A model generated the notes under the pieces. It was given only the letters and a program-made list of their open reading frames with translations, searched no databases and was not told the DNA's origin. The translations under genes and the position numbers were made by a program. From Halobacterium sp. R2-5 (lineage in GTDB: Archaea; Halobacteriota; Halobacteria; Halobacteriales; Halobacteriaceae), in NCBI RefSeq assembly GCF_011734195.1, contig NZ_JAANTH010000001.1, forward strand, positions 434,001-498,000: 64,000 nt of DNA, read 5' to 3'. Positions 19,602-28,373 of the stretch are shown in pieces. Position 1 is the first letter of the stretch, and every line of letters starts with the position of its first letter.

Positions 19602-20513
19602 TCAGTCAGCGCTGCGCGCGAACTGCCGCGTGATGTCGTACTCGTTGCCGGTAGCGATGTACGCGACGTCCTCGACGACGCCGCCGAGCTCGGGGACGAT
19701 GCGCAAGAGGAGGAACGTCAACGCGACGAGCGCGACGACCGACGCGGACTGCGCGAGCACGCGGTCCGCGAACAGGTACGAGACCATGTTCCCGTCGTTC
19801 GTCGGGAACACCGCGAACACGAGGGTGCGGTAGACGCCGCCGCGGAACCACTGCTCGCCGTGCGCGACCGCGATGAACACCACGCGAATCACGTTCAGCC
19901 CGTAGATGACGGGGACGGCGACCGCGAGCGCCTGCAGCCGGCGCTTCAACGGCGCGCGAACGGCGAGCGCCAGCCCGCCGACGATGGAGATACTGCCGAT
20001 GCCCGTACACGCCATCAGGACCGTCGTCGTGTACTTGTGGCCGGGTTCACCGGTGACGGACTCGCCGGTGAACACGAACTTCGCCATGTAGCCGTGGTCG
20101 CCCTCGACGATGGGCGGGTGGTAGCCGACCTGCGCCATCAGCCACTCCGACTGCTGGGCGACCGTCTCGATGGCGAACTGCCGGGCGGGCTCGATCGTCT
20201 CGAACGGCAGGAAGATCAGCCCCATGATCGCAATCGAGCGCGTCAGCGTCTCCAGGCGCCGCTTGCCCGTGCCGACGAGGTACGCGGTGTACAGGCACGC
20301 CGGCACGGCCGCCGCGCTCAGCGCGCCCTCGATGACGCTCATGTGCTCGAAGAAGAAGTACGGCGCGAGCAGCCCCCAGAACGCAGCGAACAGCGTCCAC
20401 GCTGCCACTGCCGTGTACCGGCTGTACTGCCGGTGGCTCCCCTGGAGGACCGCGCTCGCGCCGAACGCCGCGACGACGATCCACGCCAGCGCGTCGGTCA
20501 GCGCGGATACCAT
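19602..20513 (-). CDS. artA: Archaeosortase A
   Basis: This 303-residue polytopic membrane protein has about eight hydrophobic segments. The catalytic cysteine is Cys169 in LMACTGIGS and a conserved arginine is Arg210 in LNVIRVVFIAVAHG; their 41-residue spacing matches characterised haloarchaeal ArtA. A further Arg251 in FADRVLAQ may complete the site. ArtA cleaves proteins at a C-terminal PGF motif and attaches them to membrane lipid. The S-layer gene 185 nt upstream on the same strand ends in exactly such a tail, so enzyme and substrate are neighbours. The acidic cytoplasmic tail is haloarchaeal. Confidence 0.92.
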   Translation of the reverse strand: MVSALTDALAWIVVAAFGASAVLQGSHRQYSRYTAVAAWTLFAAFWGLLAPYFFFEHMSVIEGALSAAAVPACLYTAYLVGTGKRRLETLTRSIAIMGLIFLPFETIEPARQFAIETVAQQSEWLMAQVGYHPPIVEGDHGYMAKFVFTGESVTGEPGHKYTTTVLMACTGIGSISIVGGLALAVRAPLKRRLQALAVAVPVIYGLNVIRVVFIAVAHGEQWFRGGVYRTLVFAVFPTNDGNMVSYLFADRVLAQSASVVALVALTFLLLRIVPELGGVVEDVAYIATGNEYDITRQFARSAD

Positions 20514-20697
20514 TACCCGGAGCGAGGAGCGTCCCGAGTATAGGCGTGTTGGTGTCGGTTGGTGTCACTCGCGGCTCGCGAGTACGGACGCGACGATACT
20601 GTACAGCGCTGCCGCTGTCGAATCGTAGCGCGCGAAAGAAAGTGTGGGAGGGGTACCGCGTAGGTGACCGCCTTACGGGCGGTCAGGTCGTGTTACG

Positions 20698-23292
20698 TTA
20701 GTTCTGGCGGAGTGCCAGGAGCGCAGCGCCGAGGACGGCGATGAGCGCGATGCCCATGCCGAAGCCGGGCACACCACTGCCGGACTCACCGTCACCGTCG
20801 CCACCTTCCGTGGTGCCGTCGGTTGCTTCGGTGGTCTGCTGCTCGGTGGTCTGCTCGGTGGTCTGCTCGGTGGTCTGCTCGGTGGTCTGCTGCTCGGTGG
20901 TCTGCTCGGTGGTCTGCTCGGTCGTCTGCTGTGCGGACTCGACGACCGTACCCGAGGCGGACTCGATCTCGTTGCCGTTCGGGCCTTCGAGGACAACCGT
21001 GAACGTGTCGTTCGCGGTCGCCTGGCTGAGATCGACCTGAGCGCTCATCTGGCCGTCCTCGACGACTGCGTCGTTGGACGGCAGGATGAACCCTTCACCC
21101 TCGGTCTCGTCGGATTCGACGAGGATGTTGTACTCGGTGCCATCAGCCGCGCTCGATTCGGCGCTGATGGTCTGGTTCTCGGCAGCAGCGAGCTCGTACT
21201 CGTCCTGCGCGAGACCGTGCTCGAGTTCCTCAGTCGAGAACACAGCGCTCTCGCTGGAGTCCTCGTCGACGAGCTGCGTCCCGGACTCGAGGGTCACGGT
21301 CGCGTTGAACTCGTCGTTGCTCCAGTCGATGCCGACGTTCTCGTCGTTACCGCGGTCGGCGGTGACATCTGCGAGGTCAACGGCGACGTAGAACGTGCCG
21401 TTCGGTGCGTCGGCAACGACCGTCGCGTTACCGTTCGTGAGTGCCTCGCCGTAGTCGAGGGTCTTCGGGTCGCGGTTGAGGCTCGTGGACGCCTCCGTCT
21501 GCTCGACGGTGACGTTCAGCTCGCCGTCCTCGATGGCGCCTGCGAGCTTGTCCTCGGTGTCCTCAGCGCTCTGGTTCGCGAGGATGCCGAAGACACCGCT
21601 GGCTTCGACTTCGTGGACGACGTAGTCGCCCTCAGTGATGGAGTCGTCCTCCGAGAGGGTTGCCTCGTCGACGAACTCGTCGAGGTCAGTGCTTTCGGGT
21701 GCCGTCCAGAGGTTCTGGCCGGTGATGCCGCTGGTCTCGCTGATTGCGAGCCGGCTCACGTCGTCGGCCGTGTCGGAGGCGTCACCACCAGTGCGGACGG
21801 TCGTCCGGTAGGTACCGGCAGCGACCGGGCTGCTGGTCTCCGCGCCGATGTCGACGCTCGTGATCTGGTCGTCGGAGTCTTCGTCAGCAATCACGAACGC
21901 CTCACCGGGCTCGGACGCGTTGACGGCGTCGCTGTTGTTGCCCATCGTGTAGGTGTTCGCGGTGAACTCGACGTAACCGTCCTCGTTGTCGTCGTAGACG
22001 GTGACGTTAGCGACGTAGCCAACGGATTCGTCACCAATCTTGACGGTGGCTTCCTGCGTGCTGGTCAGCGAGACGTTGAAGGTGGCGATGTCGCCACGGG
22101 TGACGTCGCTGACTTCGGCGAATTCGCTGTTAGCGTCGGCAGCCTCGGTGACACTGATGTTGTCGCTGGCGGAAGCCGTGGTGTCGCTGACTTCGAAGTC
22201 GAACTCGTAGTCACCGGCGTCAATGCCGGAGAAGTTCGCGGCCGCAGTGTCTTCACCGCCGGATTCGACGGTGAGCTCGACGCCGCCGTCGTCAGTGTCG
22301 GTGTCCGTGGCTGCGAAGTTGTCGTCGAAGATGTCGACGAGCTCCTCGTCGTCGAGGTTCTCGGACATTACTTCGACGGTGTAATCGTTGTTCTGACGGT
22401 TGTCGGACTCGAAGGTGATGTCGACACCCGAGTCGTCGTTAGCGACGGAGTCCGAATCGAAGCTGGCCGAGAAGTCCATCTCCCGAACCGTGAACGTCAG
22501 ATTTGCGTTGTCCGGATTCTGCGGGTTACTGGCGTTGGAGATGTAGTACGTCTGGCCAGTCGTCAGGCCGTCGGTCGACACCTGCACGAAGTCGTTCTCC
22601 TCGTTCAGCGAGCGAACCGGTGTTCCGCTGTCGGAGGATTCGCGCTCGTAGAGCGTGTAGTCGTTCGTCTGCGTGTTGTCGCCAGTGTTGTACTCGACAG
22701 TCTGACCCTGGAAGACGATGCCGCCATCATTGACGGTCGTCTGTCCGATGGTGAACGTAGTCGACGCGGAGGCAACATCACTTGTTCCACCGTTGGTGCC
22801 GTAGTATGCATCGGCGTCGTAGGTGCCACTATTGTCCGGGTTAACGAACTCGCCACTGGTGGACGTGACGTTCACGCTGTACTGGTAGGTGTCATTCAGC
22901 GTGACAGCGCTGGCGAGCGTGAAGTTCATCTCAGCACCGCTGGACGACAGACTAACGCCGTCCGACGTATTGCGCTGAGCCACGAGGGAACCACCGTCAC
23001 TCTCGTTGTAGATGGAGATTTCGAAGTCTCCATCGCCAACGTTGCCTGTATCGGCAGCTTCAGTGACGATGTCGATACTCTGGAGGTCGTACTGTGCGTC
23101 TGTTGTGAAGGTCGTATTGTAATCGAAGTCGGTGCTTGCACCGGCTTCGTTGCTGTCTACTGAGAACGACTGACTATCAGTCGTTGAGACAGCTGCAGCA
23201 CTTCCTGTGAACGCGATGCCGGCCGCGAAGACGCTGCCGATCATCAGCGCAGTCAGGAAGACCGCGCGGAGCTTGTTTGTCTTGCTTGTCAT
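20698..23292 (-). CDS. csg: S-layer glycoprotein with PGF-CTERM tail
   Basis: From the ATG at 23290-23292 (MTSKTNKLRAVFLTALMIGSVFAAG) the protein has 864 residues: a Sec signal peptide ending in GSAAA, a very acidic beta-rich body with many N-x-S/T sequons, a threonine-rich TTEQ repeat stretch near residues 780-815 (a likely O-glycosylation zone), then GGDGDGESGSG and the PGF-CTERM tail (PGFGMGIALIAV...) from about residue 842, ending LRQN. It forms the cell wall lattice and should be lipid-anchored by ArtA. In-frame codons upstream lack a signal-like sequence, supporting this start. Confidence 0.93.
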   Translation of the reverse strand: MTSKTNKLRAVFLTALMIGSVFAAGIAFTGSAAAVSTTDSQSFSVDSNEAGASTDFDYNTTFTTDAQYDLQSIDIVTEAADTGNVGDGDFEISIYNESDGGSLVAQRNTSDGVSLSSSGAEMNFTLASAVTLNDTYQYSVNVTSTSGEFVNPDNSGTYDADAYYGTNGGTSDVASASTTFTIGQTTVNDGGIVFQGQTVEYNTGDNTQTNDYTLYERESSDSGTPVRSLNEENDFVQVSTDGLTTGQTYYISNASNPQNPDNANLTFTVREMDFSASFDSDSVANDDSGVDITFESDNRQNNDYTVEVMSENLDDEELVDIFDDNFAATDTDTDDGGVELTVESGGEDTAAANFSGIDAGDYEFDFEVSDTTASASDNISVTEAADANSEFAEVSDVTRGDIATFNVSLTSTQEATVKIGDESVGYVANVTVYDDNEDGYVEFTANTYTMGNNSDAVNASEPGEAFVIADEDSDDQITSVDIGAETSSPVAAGTYRTTVRTGGDASDTADDVSRLAISETSGITGQNLWTAPESTDLDEFVDEATLSEDDSITEGDYVVHEVEASGVFGILANQSAEDTEDKLAGAIEDGELNVTVEQTEASTSLNRDPKTLDYGEALTNGNATVVADAPNGTFYVAVDLADVTADRGNDENVGIDWSNDEFNATVTLESGTQLVDEDSSESAVFSTEELEHGLAQDEYELAAAENQTISAESSAADGTEYNILVESDETEGEGFILPSNDAVVEDGQMSAQVDLSQATANDTFTVVLEGPNGNEIESASGTVVESAQQTTEQTTEQTTEQQTTEQTTEQTTEQTTEQQTTEATDGTTEGGDGDGESGSGVPGFGMGIALIAVLGAALLALRQN

Positions 23293-23400
23293 AGTTTGTT
23301 GTTGGTCTGCATTCGGCACCTGCATCGTTCGCGTCGCGGGTGCGACGGTACTGGACGCTGGCACCAGTGGGTAGGGGTGTGAGAGACAAGCCCCGTTACG

Positions 23401-23411
23401 GGTAAATACTT
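23401..23411 (-). promoter_or_regulatory. Probable promoter of the S-layer gene
   Basis: On the minus strand AAGTATTTACC lies about 110-120 nt before the csg ATG, within an A/T-rich patch that also holds GGAAATAACAC. A leader of roughly 85-90 nt is implied; long leaders are known for S-layer transcripts. This is assigned by composition and position. Confidence 0.45.
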
Positions 23412-23583
23412 TGTGTTATTTCCGGTCGTAATCGACGCGAAATTGTGTGACGGATTCACACAGGAACGCGCGTTCCAGCCTCTCACTCCACCGTTCGCGA
23501 ACCGTCGCCGGAACCCCGCTGTCCAGAACGTTTAAACGGCGGGTGGGGCCGTGTACCGAGAAAACGAGTAGCGGAGATAACCG

Positions 23584-24030
23584 TTATTCGGCTGCGCGTT
23601 CCCCGACTGTCGCCGGCTCGAAGCGCTCCACGAGCCCGGCGAAGTCGTCGTCGAAACTCAGCACGCCGTCGAGGCCGCGGCGCTCGACGGCCGCAATCGT
23701 CGTCGCGTCCGTGAAACTCAGCCTGTGGTCGTCGTACTGTTCGAACACGTCGATAGCGTCCTCGAAGATGTCCTCGGACACGCGGAGTAGTTCGTACGCC
23801 TCCGGATACCGGCCGGCCCCGCGTAGCCGTTCGCCGAGTCGCTTCGCCGACGACGCGTCACCGCGGGCCGCCGTCAACGTCACCGCCTCGTCGTAGACGT
23901 AGTCGCTGACGTACGGCTGGCCGAGCACGCCGTCGTACACCGCGTCGAGCGCTTCACTCGCCTCTTCGTGTCGCGCCGCGTCGGTGTCGTGGTCCGCGTA
24001 GACGACGCCCGTGTCCACGAGCACCGTCAT
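23584..24030 (-). CDS. PIN-domain ribonuclease, VapC-like toxin
   Basis: The 148-residue protein has the PIN acidic residues in order: Asp6 (VLVDTG), Glu48 (VYDEAVT), Asp108 (SFTDATT) and Asp127-129 (SFDDDF). Such enzymes cleave RNA and are held inactive by a cognate antitoxin. Its ATG overlaps the upstream antitoxin stop by 4 nt, the classic arrangement. The RNA target cannot be told from sequence. Confidence 0.85.
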   Translation of the reverse strand: MTVLVDTGVVYADHDTDAARHEEASEALDAVYDGVLGQPYVSDYVYDEAVTLTAARGDASSAKRLGERLRGAGRYPEAYELLRVSEDIFEDAIDVFEQYDDHRLSFTDATTIAAVERRGLDGVLSFDDDFAGLVERFEPATVGERAAE

Positions 24031-24302
24031 CCGTACAGGATTTCGTCGATGTCCTCCTCTGTCGTCTCGACGCCCGAGTCGAACCGGCCCTCACGCATCA
24101 GCTCCTTCTCGTCCTCGGATAGCGGTACCGTCGACTCCCGGAACGAATCGACGACCTCCGTCCGGGACTCGTAGGCGTCGTCGATGAGCCTCGACAGCAA
24201 CTCCTGCTGGGTCACCGACCGTCCCGTCCGCAGGCGAATCTCGGCCTGCAGCTCCTCCAGCCGCGACTTGGCGTCCTCGTCGACCTTTACGGCCTTCGAC
24301 AT
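24027..24302 (-). CDS. VapB-like antitoxin
   Basis: From the ATG at 24300-24302 the 91-residue protein starts MSKAVKVDEDAKSRLEELQAEIRLRTGRSVTQQELLSRLIDDAYES, a ribbon-helix-helix-like DNA-binding segment, followed by an acidic tail that would wrap the toxin. It precedes and overlaps the PIN gene. A TATA-like CGTTTACCC at about 24328-24336 lies roughly 30 nt upstream, suggesting a leaderless bicistronic mRNA that is probably autorepressed. Confidence 0.8.
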   Translation of the reverse strand: MSKAVKVDEDAKSRLEELQAEIRLRTGRSVTQQELLSRLIDDAYESRTEVVDSFRESTVPLSEDEKELMREGRFDSGVETTEEDIDEILYG

Positions 24303-24404
24303 ACCTGGTAGTTCCCTCCGAAACTGGGTAAACGTTTCCACGACGTCACGGGGGACGTGGTGACGCCCTCTCGAATGGTTCGACAGCGACCCTCTTCTGT
24401 TCGC

Positions 24405-25427
24405 TTAGCCCGTCGTCTCACTACGTTCGACCACGCGGCTCCCACCGCCGTGTTCCGTCCGCCGCTCACGCACGCGCACGGTACACACCGTCTCGGTGGC
24501 GTCGTCGACGACGAGCGCGTCCCCGGTCCGTGACGGCAGCCGCGCGCTCACCGACCCGGAGAGGTACGTCGGCCGCGCCGCCGAGAGCGCGTCCACGTCC
24601 CGCGCGGACGTGAGCCGGTGGGCGACGACCAAATCCGACTGCGAGACCGCCGTCTCCGGGAGTGCGCTCGGGCGCTGGGTCGCCAGCACGACGCTCGCGC
24701 CGGGAGCACGGCCGCGCGTGTACAGCGTGTCGACGGCCGCCGCAGCCGCACCGCTCGCGCACGCGTGCGCTTCGTCCACCAACAGCCACGGCAGCCGCTT
24801 GGAGCCGTCGAGCGCCGCGCGGTAGAGCCCGTCCGCGACCGCAGCGACGACCGCCCGCAGCGCCGGCGTTTCGAGCGCAGTCCCGTCGACGACGGCGCCG
24901 TCCGCGAGCAGGTCCCGGGGCGTTGGCGCGTCCGGCGCGAAACACCCCCACGAATCGGCGAGCGCGAGGTGGTTCGCGGCCGCCCGCCGCGCCGCGTCCG
25001 CGGCGTCCGCGTCGGCCACCCACGCGCGCATCTCGTCCAGCGATTCCCCCTCTGTCGCCGCGCGCCAGACGAGCGTCCCCGCGGGGCTCGCCGGGTCGAG
25101 GTCCAGCAGCTCGCACCACGCTCGCGGCGGGAGCGCGGCCGCCCGAACGCGCGGCTCGACTACCGGCACGCCGGCCGCCTCCAGCCCCGCGAACGCGCCC
25201 ATCGGATCGACGACGACGGGCGCGACACCCGGCGTCTCCGCCAGTCCCTCCGCGAGGACGCCGAGCGTGTACGACTTTCCGCTGCCGCGCTTCCCCACGA
25301 CGACGCCCGCGTGCGGTCCCGAGAAGTCCACGCCGACGCGCGCCCCGAGGCTCCGGTCCGCCGCGAGGTACCGACCGAACCGGCCAGAGACGCCGTCGGC
25401 TCCGTCCTCCCTGCCGAGCACGTCCAT
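24405..25427 (-). CDS. HerA/FtsK-like ATP-binding protein
   Basis: The 340-residue protein has a P-loop GKRGSGKS at residues 45-52 and a Walker B LLVDEAH near residue 220, with ATQRPSALPE behind it as in HerA-type ATPases. The start MDVLGREDGADGVSGRF fits a short N-terminal barrel. Such ATPases pump or translocate DNA, but this one is shorter than classical HerA and lacks an adjacent NurA nuclease. The C-terminal end (VVERSETTG) is encoded by the palindrome-like GAACGTAGTGAGACG, so it may be a repeat-derived extension. The role is unknown. Confidence 0.7.
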   Translation of the reverse strand: MDVLGREDGADGVSGRFGRYLAADRSLGARVGVDFSGPHAGVVVGKRGSGKSYTLGVLAEGLAETPGVAPVVVDPMGAFAGLEAAGVPVVEPRVRAAALPPRAWCELLDLDPASPAGTLVWRAATEGESLDEMRAWVADADAADAARRAAANHLALADSWGCFAPDAPTPRDLLADGAVVDGTALETPALRAVVAAVADGLYRAALDGSKRLPWLLVDEAHACASGAAAAAVDTLYTRGRAPGASVVLATQRPSALPETAVSQSDLVVAHRLTSARDVDALSAARPTYLSGSVSARLPSRTGDALVVDDATETVCTVRVRERRTEHGGGSRVVERSETTG

Positions 25428-25472
25428 AGCTCCCGTTGCTCCCGTCCTCTCGGATGAACCCTCGTGCGAGCC

Positions 25473-25494
25473 TTCAAGTGCGAAGCCGGGACCA
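25473..25494 (+). promoter_or_regulatory. Leaderless promoter, copy 1 of a 22-nt repeat
   Basis: The 22-nt block beginning TTCAAGTGCGAAGCC is identical to 34960-34981. Here its TTCAAGTG start lies exactly 31 nt before the GTG start of the next gene, the correct position for a TATA box of a leaderless haloarchaeal transcript. Confidence 0.6.
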
Positions 25495-25503
25495 ACCCGC
25501 GGC

Positions 25504-25968
25504 GTGTTCGACGCACTCCCGCTCCGGCTCGACCAGTTCGCGCGCGACGAGCGCGCCATCGAGGGGCTGCCCGTCCGGCTCGTCATCGCGTTCGTCGTCG
25601 GCGTCGCGACGCTCAGTGTGATGCTCAGCATGGTCTCGGGCGTCGACACGCTCGCCGTGAGCGAACTCGACGCCAGCCCCGACCCCGACGTCGTGACGCC
25701 CGGCGACCAGTCCGTCGACGTGACCGCCGTCGACGCCGACGGCGACCCGGTCGCGGGCGCGACAATCGTGGTGAAATCCGGCACCGCCGACCTGGACGGC
25801 GTAGCCACCGCTACGACGGGCGACGACGGCGTCGCGACGCTGGACGTCGACCCGAGCCTCGGGCAGAACCAAGTCGACGGCACGCTACGGATATCGGTGA
25901 AACCGCCGGCTGGCTCGGACTACGCCGACCGCCGCGAGAACACGGAGATACTCGTCGTCGAGGATTAG
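25504..25968 (+). CDS. Membrane-anchored protein with Ig-like/carboxypeptidase-regulatory-like domain
   Basis: I start at the GTG at 25504 because a TATA-like box lies 31 nt upstream; this gives 154 residues. After about 25 residues (RLDQFARDERAIEGLPVRL) there is one hydrophobic segment (VIAFVVGVATLSVMLSMV), then an extracytoplasmic domain with PGDQSVDVTAVDADGDPVAGATIVVKSG...DGVATLDVDPSLG, the layout of transthyretin/Ig-like folds. The basic N-terminus before a hydrophobic helix is pilin-like, but no clear prepilin site is seen. The specific function is not recognised. It converges with the next gene, overlapping by 4 nt. Confidence 0.65.
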   Translation: MFDALPLRLDQFARDERAIEGLPVRLVIAFVVGVATLSVMLSMVSGVDTLAVSELDASPDPDVVTPGDQSVDVTAVDADGDPVAGATIVVKSGTADLDGVATATTGDDGVATLDVDPSLGQNQVDGTLRISVKPPAGSDYADRRENTEILVVED

Positions 25969-26702
25969 GCGCGGTCCCAGTCGATCCAGTCGTGTTCCCA
26001 GCCCCGCCGGGACTCGGCCTCTTGGGCCGCGCGCTCGCGGTCCTCGCGGACCGTGCGATTGCGCTCGACGGCGCTCGCCTGCTCGCCGTCCACCAAAAGC
26101 GGCGCGAACATGACGGGTCCGTGGACGGAGACGACCTCGCCGTCCTCGACGGCGACCAGCCGCTGGTCGGTCGTCCCCTCGGGGTAGACGAGCCGGCCGC
26201 CCTCGACGAGCTGGTCGAGCAGCGCCGCGGGCGGGTCGACCGCCGCGGCCTCCACGAGCACGCGGTCGAACGGCGTGTACTCCGGTAGCCCGCGGGCGCC
26301 GTCCCGGCAGTCCACGAGCACGTCACCGTAGCCCGCGTCGGCGAGGTTCGAGCGCGCGTCGTAGACCACGCGCCGGTCGATGTCGACGGCGTGGACGTGC
26401 GCCGCGCCGACGATCTCCGCGAGCACGGCGACCGTGTAGCCGACGCCCGCACCCACGACGAGCACGTCGTCGCCCTCCTCCGGAGCGAGCGCGTCGACGA
26501 GTCTGCCCACCGTCGACGGCGCGAGCACTCGGGTGCCGCGGTGTTCGAGGGACTGGTCGGTGTACGCGCGCCGCCCCGCGTCCACGAACTCGTGGCGGGG
26601 GACGTCCCGCATCGCTCGCGCGGTCGGCCGCGCCCGGACGACAGCCTTCGTGTCGTGCTCGAGGCTGTCGACCATCTCCTCCCGTAGCGCCGCGAACTCC
26701 AT
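25965..26702 (-). CDS. Protein-L-isoaspartate O-methyltransferase homologue, divergent
   Basis: The 245-residue protein aligns along its length with Pcm: RDVPRHEFVDAGRRAYTDQSLEHRGTRVLAPSTVGRLVDAL, the SAM loop VLVVGAGVGYTVAVLAEIVG (near residues 79-98) and GGRLVYPEGTTDQRLVAVEDG. In the paralogue at 27702 the SAM loop is EIGTGCGYHAA; here the Glu-Ile-Gly-Thr and Cys are replaced, and the region before it lacks the usual GQTIS-like motif. It may be a specialised or regulatory relative. It belongs to a run of three methyltransferase-fold genes. Confidence 0.8.
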   Translation of the reverse strand: MEFAALREEMVDSLEHDTKAVVRARPTARAMRDVPRHEFVDAGRRAYTDQSLEHRGTRVLAPSTVGRLVDALAPEEGDDVLVVGAGVGYTVAVLAEIVGAAHVHAVDIDRRVVYDARSNLADAGYGDVLVDCRDGARGLPEYTPFDRVLVEAAAVDPPAALLDQLVEGGRLVYPEGTTDQRLVAVEDGEVVSVHGPVMFAPLLVDGEQASAVERNRTVREDRERAAQEAESRRGWEHDWIDWDRA

Positions 26703-26723
26703 GCCCGGAATTCGCCGCGCAGC

Positions 26724-27635
26724 CTATTCAGTTGCGCGCCTCCGCCCGGCGACGAACCGGTAGGCGGTGCCGGGAACATCGCCCGCGCGAACGTCCGCGA
26801 ACCCCGCGTCGGCGAACCACTCGCCGACCGCGCCCTCCGCGTGGACCGCACCCTGCTCGGTCGTCGCGAGCAGCTCCGCGGCCACACCGGCGTCGAACGC
26901 TCCCTCGCGGAACGCGTCGACGTGTATCGCCATCCCGTCCTCGCCGGCGGCGTCGCTGGCGGCCGACAGCAGCCGGCGGTTGTCTTCAGGGCCGTACTCG
27001 CGGGCGACGCGGGCGTGGAACACCAGATCGAAGTCGCCGTCGACGCCCTCCAGCGGGTCGCCCGCGACGAGGTCGACGTCCTCGCGCTCCAGCAGCGGGT
27101 CCACCGCGTCCACGACGTCGCGGGTGTCCAGCAGCGTCGCGTCGAACCCGCGGCGGGCGAACTCCACGGCGTGCCCGCCCGGCCCGCCGGAGACCACGAG
27201 CACGTCCTCGGCGTCGGGGTGCTCGCGGACCGCCGCGGACACCGCCGCGCGCACGCTCGCGTCGTCCTCGGCAGCACGCGCCCCGAGACGGTTTCGCGTC
27301 CAGTTCCCCGGACGCTCCGAGACTTCCCCGGTCTCCATCGTTTCCGGCAGGTCGACCAGCGCCTCCACGCGGTCGAGCTCGTGGGGGAGCCGGCCGATGG
27401 AGCGCACGTCCGTCTTCGTGACGAACCCCAGCATCCGGTTCGTCGGCTCGACGCCCGCCTCGACCTCCTCCAGTAGTCCCATGTCGAGGAGCGCGTCGAT
27501 AGTCACGCGCGCAGCGCGCTCGGTGACGCCCGCCTCCTCCGCGACGGCCTCGGGCGTGTACGCGTTCGACACGAGCGCGTCCAGCACGCCCGTCTCGCGG
27601 GCCGCCCGCAGCAACAGTAGCTCGCGGTAGTCCAT
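26724..27635 (-). CDS. Winged-helix plus SAM-methyltransferase-like protein
   Basis: The 303-residue protein starts with a winged-helix dimerisation segment (MDYRELLLLRAARETGVLDALVSNAYTPEAVAEEAGVTERAARV) and continues with a Rossmann methyltransferase fold (VLVVSGGPGGHAVEFARRGFDATLLDT, then FDLVFHARVAREYG). The SAM loop GGPGGH is acceptable but not canonical. This layout resembles small-molecule O-methyltransferases. The substrate is unknown; it sits between two Pcm homologues. Confidence 0.7.
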   Translation of the reverse strand: MDYRELLLLRAARETGVLDALVSNAYTPEAVAEEAGVTERAARVTIDALLDMGLLEEVEAGVEPTNRMLGFVTKTDVRSIGRLPHELDRVEALVDLPETMETGEVSERPGNWTRNRLGARAAEDDASVRAAVSAAVREHPDAEDVLVVSGGPGGHAVEFARRGFDATLLDTRDVVDAVDPLLEREDVDLVAGDPLEGVDGDFDLVFHARVAREYGPEDNRRLLSAASDAAGEDGMAIHVDAFREGAFDAGVAAELLATTEQGAVHAEGAVGEWFADAGFADVRAGDVPGTAYRFVAGRRRATE

Positions 27636-27701
27636 ACGTGACCGTCGGTACGTGCCGGGATAAATTCAGTTGCCGGGTCCCGTCGACTGCCGCTCCGTCC
27701 G

Positions 27702-28358
27702 CTACTCGCCGCCCTGCATCCGCACGAACCGCACCGCGCCCTCGTCGGATTCGACCAGTCCGCCGTCCTCGCGTTTCTCCGCGCGGACGAGCCGCTGGCT
27801 GGCGCCGCCGATGGGCGCGACGAGGCGGCCACCGGCCCGCACCTGCTCGACGACCGCGTCCGGGAATTCGGGCGCCGCGCACGTCAGGTACGCGGCGTCG
27901 TAGGGCGCGTGCTCCGGCCAGCCCTCGTGGCCGTCGCCCTGCCGGACGGAGACGCCGCCGTAGCCCGTGGCTTCGAGGTTCTCGCGCGCCCGCTCGGCGA
28001 GCTCTGGGACGTACTCGACGGAGTAGACGTTGCTCGCGCCGACGAGCTCCGCGGTGACCGCGGCGTGGTAGCCACACCCCGTCCCGATTTCGAGGACCGT
28101 CTCGCCCTCGCGGAGGTTGAGCTCGCTCGCCATGATGGCGACCATGTGCGGCGCGCTCACCGTCTGGTCGCTCCCGATGGGGAGCGGCCGGTCGTCGTAC
28201 GCCGCGCTCCGGCGGGATTCCGGGAGGAAGCGGTGCCGCGGCACTTCCCGAATCGCGTCGGCGGCGAGCTCGCTGACGTTCGGGCGTGCGGCCAGCCCGT
28301 CTGCGAGCCGGTTCCGTGCCGCTTCGAACTCGCCGTTCGCGCGCTCGTCGTCGGTCAT
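27702..28358 (-). CDS. pcm: Protein-L-isoaspartate O-methyltransferase
   Basis: The 218-residue enzyme methylates isoaspartyl residues to start repair of aged proteins. It has IREVPRHRFLPESRRSAAYDDRPLPIGSDQTVSAPHMVAIM and the SAM loop VLEIGTGCGYHAAVTAEL, then YDAAYLTCAAPEFPD and GGRLVAPIGGASQRL, all canonical. Length is normal. It is the conventional member of the two Pcm-type proteins here. Confidence 0.93.
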   Translation of the reverse strand: MTDDERANGEFEAARNRLADGLAARPNVSELAADAIREVPRHRFLPESRRSAAYDDRPLPIGSDQTVSAPHMVAIMASELNLREGETVLEIGTGCGYHAAVTAELVGASNVYSVEYVPELAERARENLEATGYGGVSVRQGDGHEGWPEHAPYDAAYLTCAAPEFPDAVVEQVRAGGRLVAPIGGASQRLVRAEKREDGGLVESDEGAVRFVRMQGGE

Positions 28359-28373
28359 GGTTCCGGATTCACG

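Noticed and set aside
20840-20940. Short tandem direct repeats resembling a CRISPR or minisatellite
   Set aside because: They encode the Thr-Glu-Gln repeats of the S-layer protein in frame; there are no spacers.
21217-23163. A 648-codon plus-strand frame opposite the S-layer gene
   Set aside because: Val/Asp/Gly-rich shadow of csg with no start signal, promoter or recognised domain.
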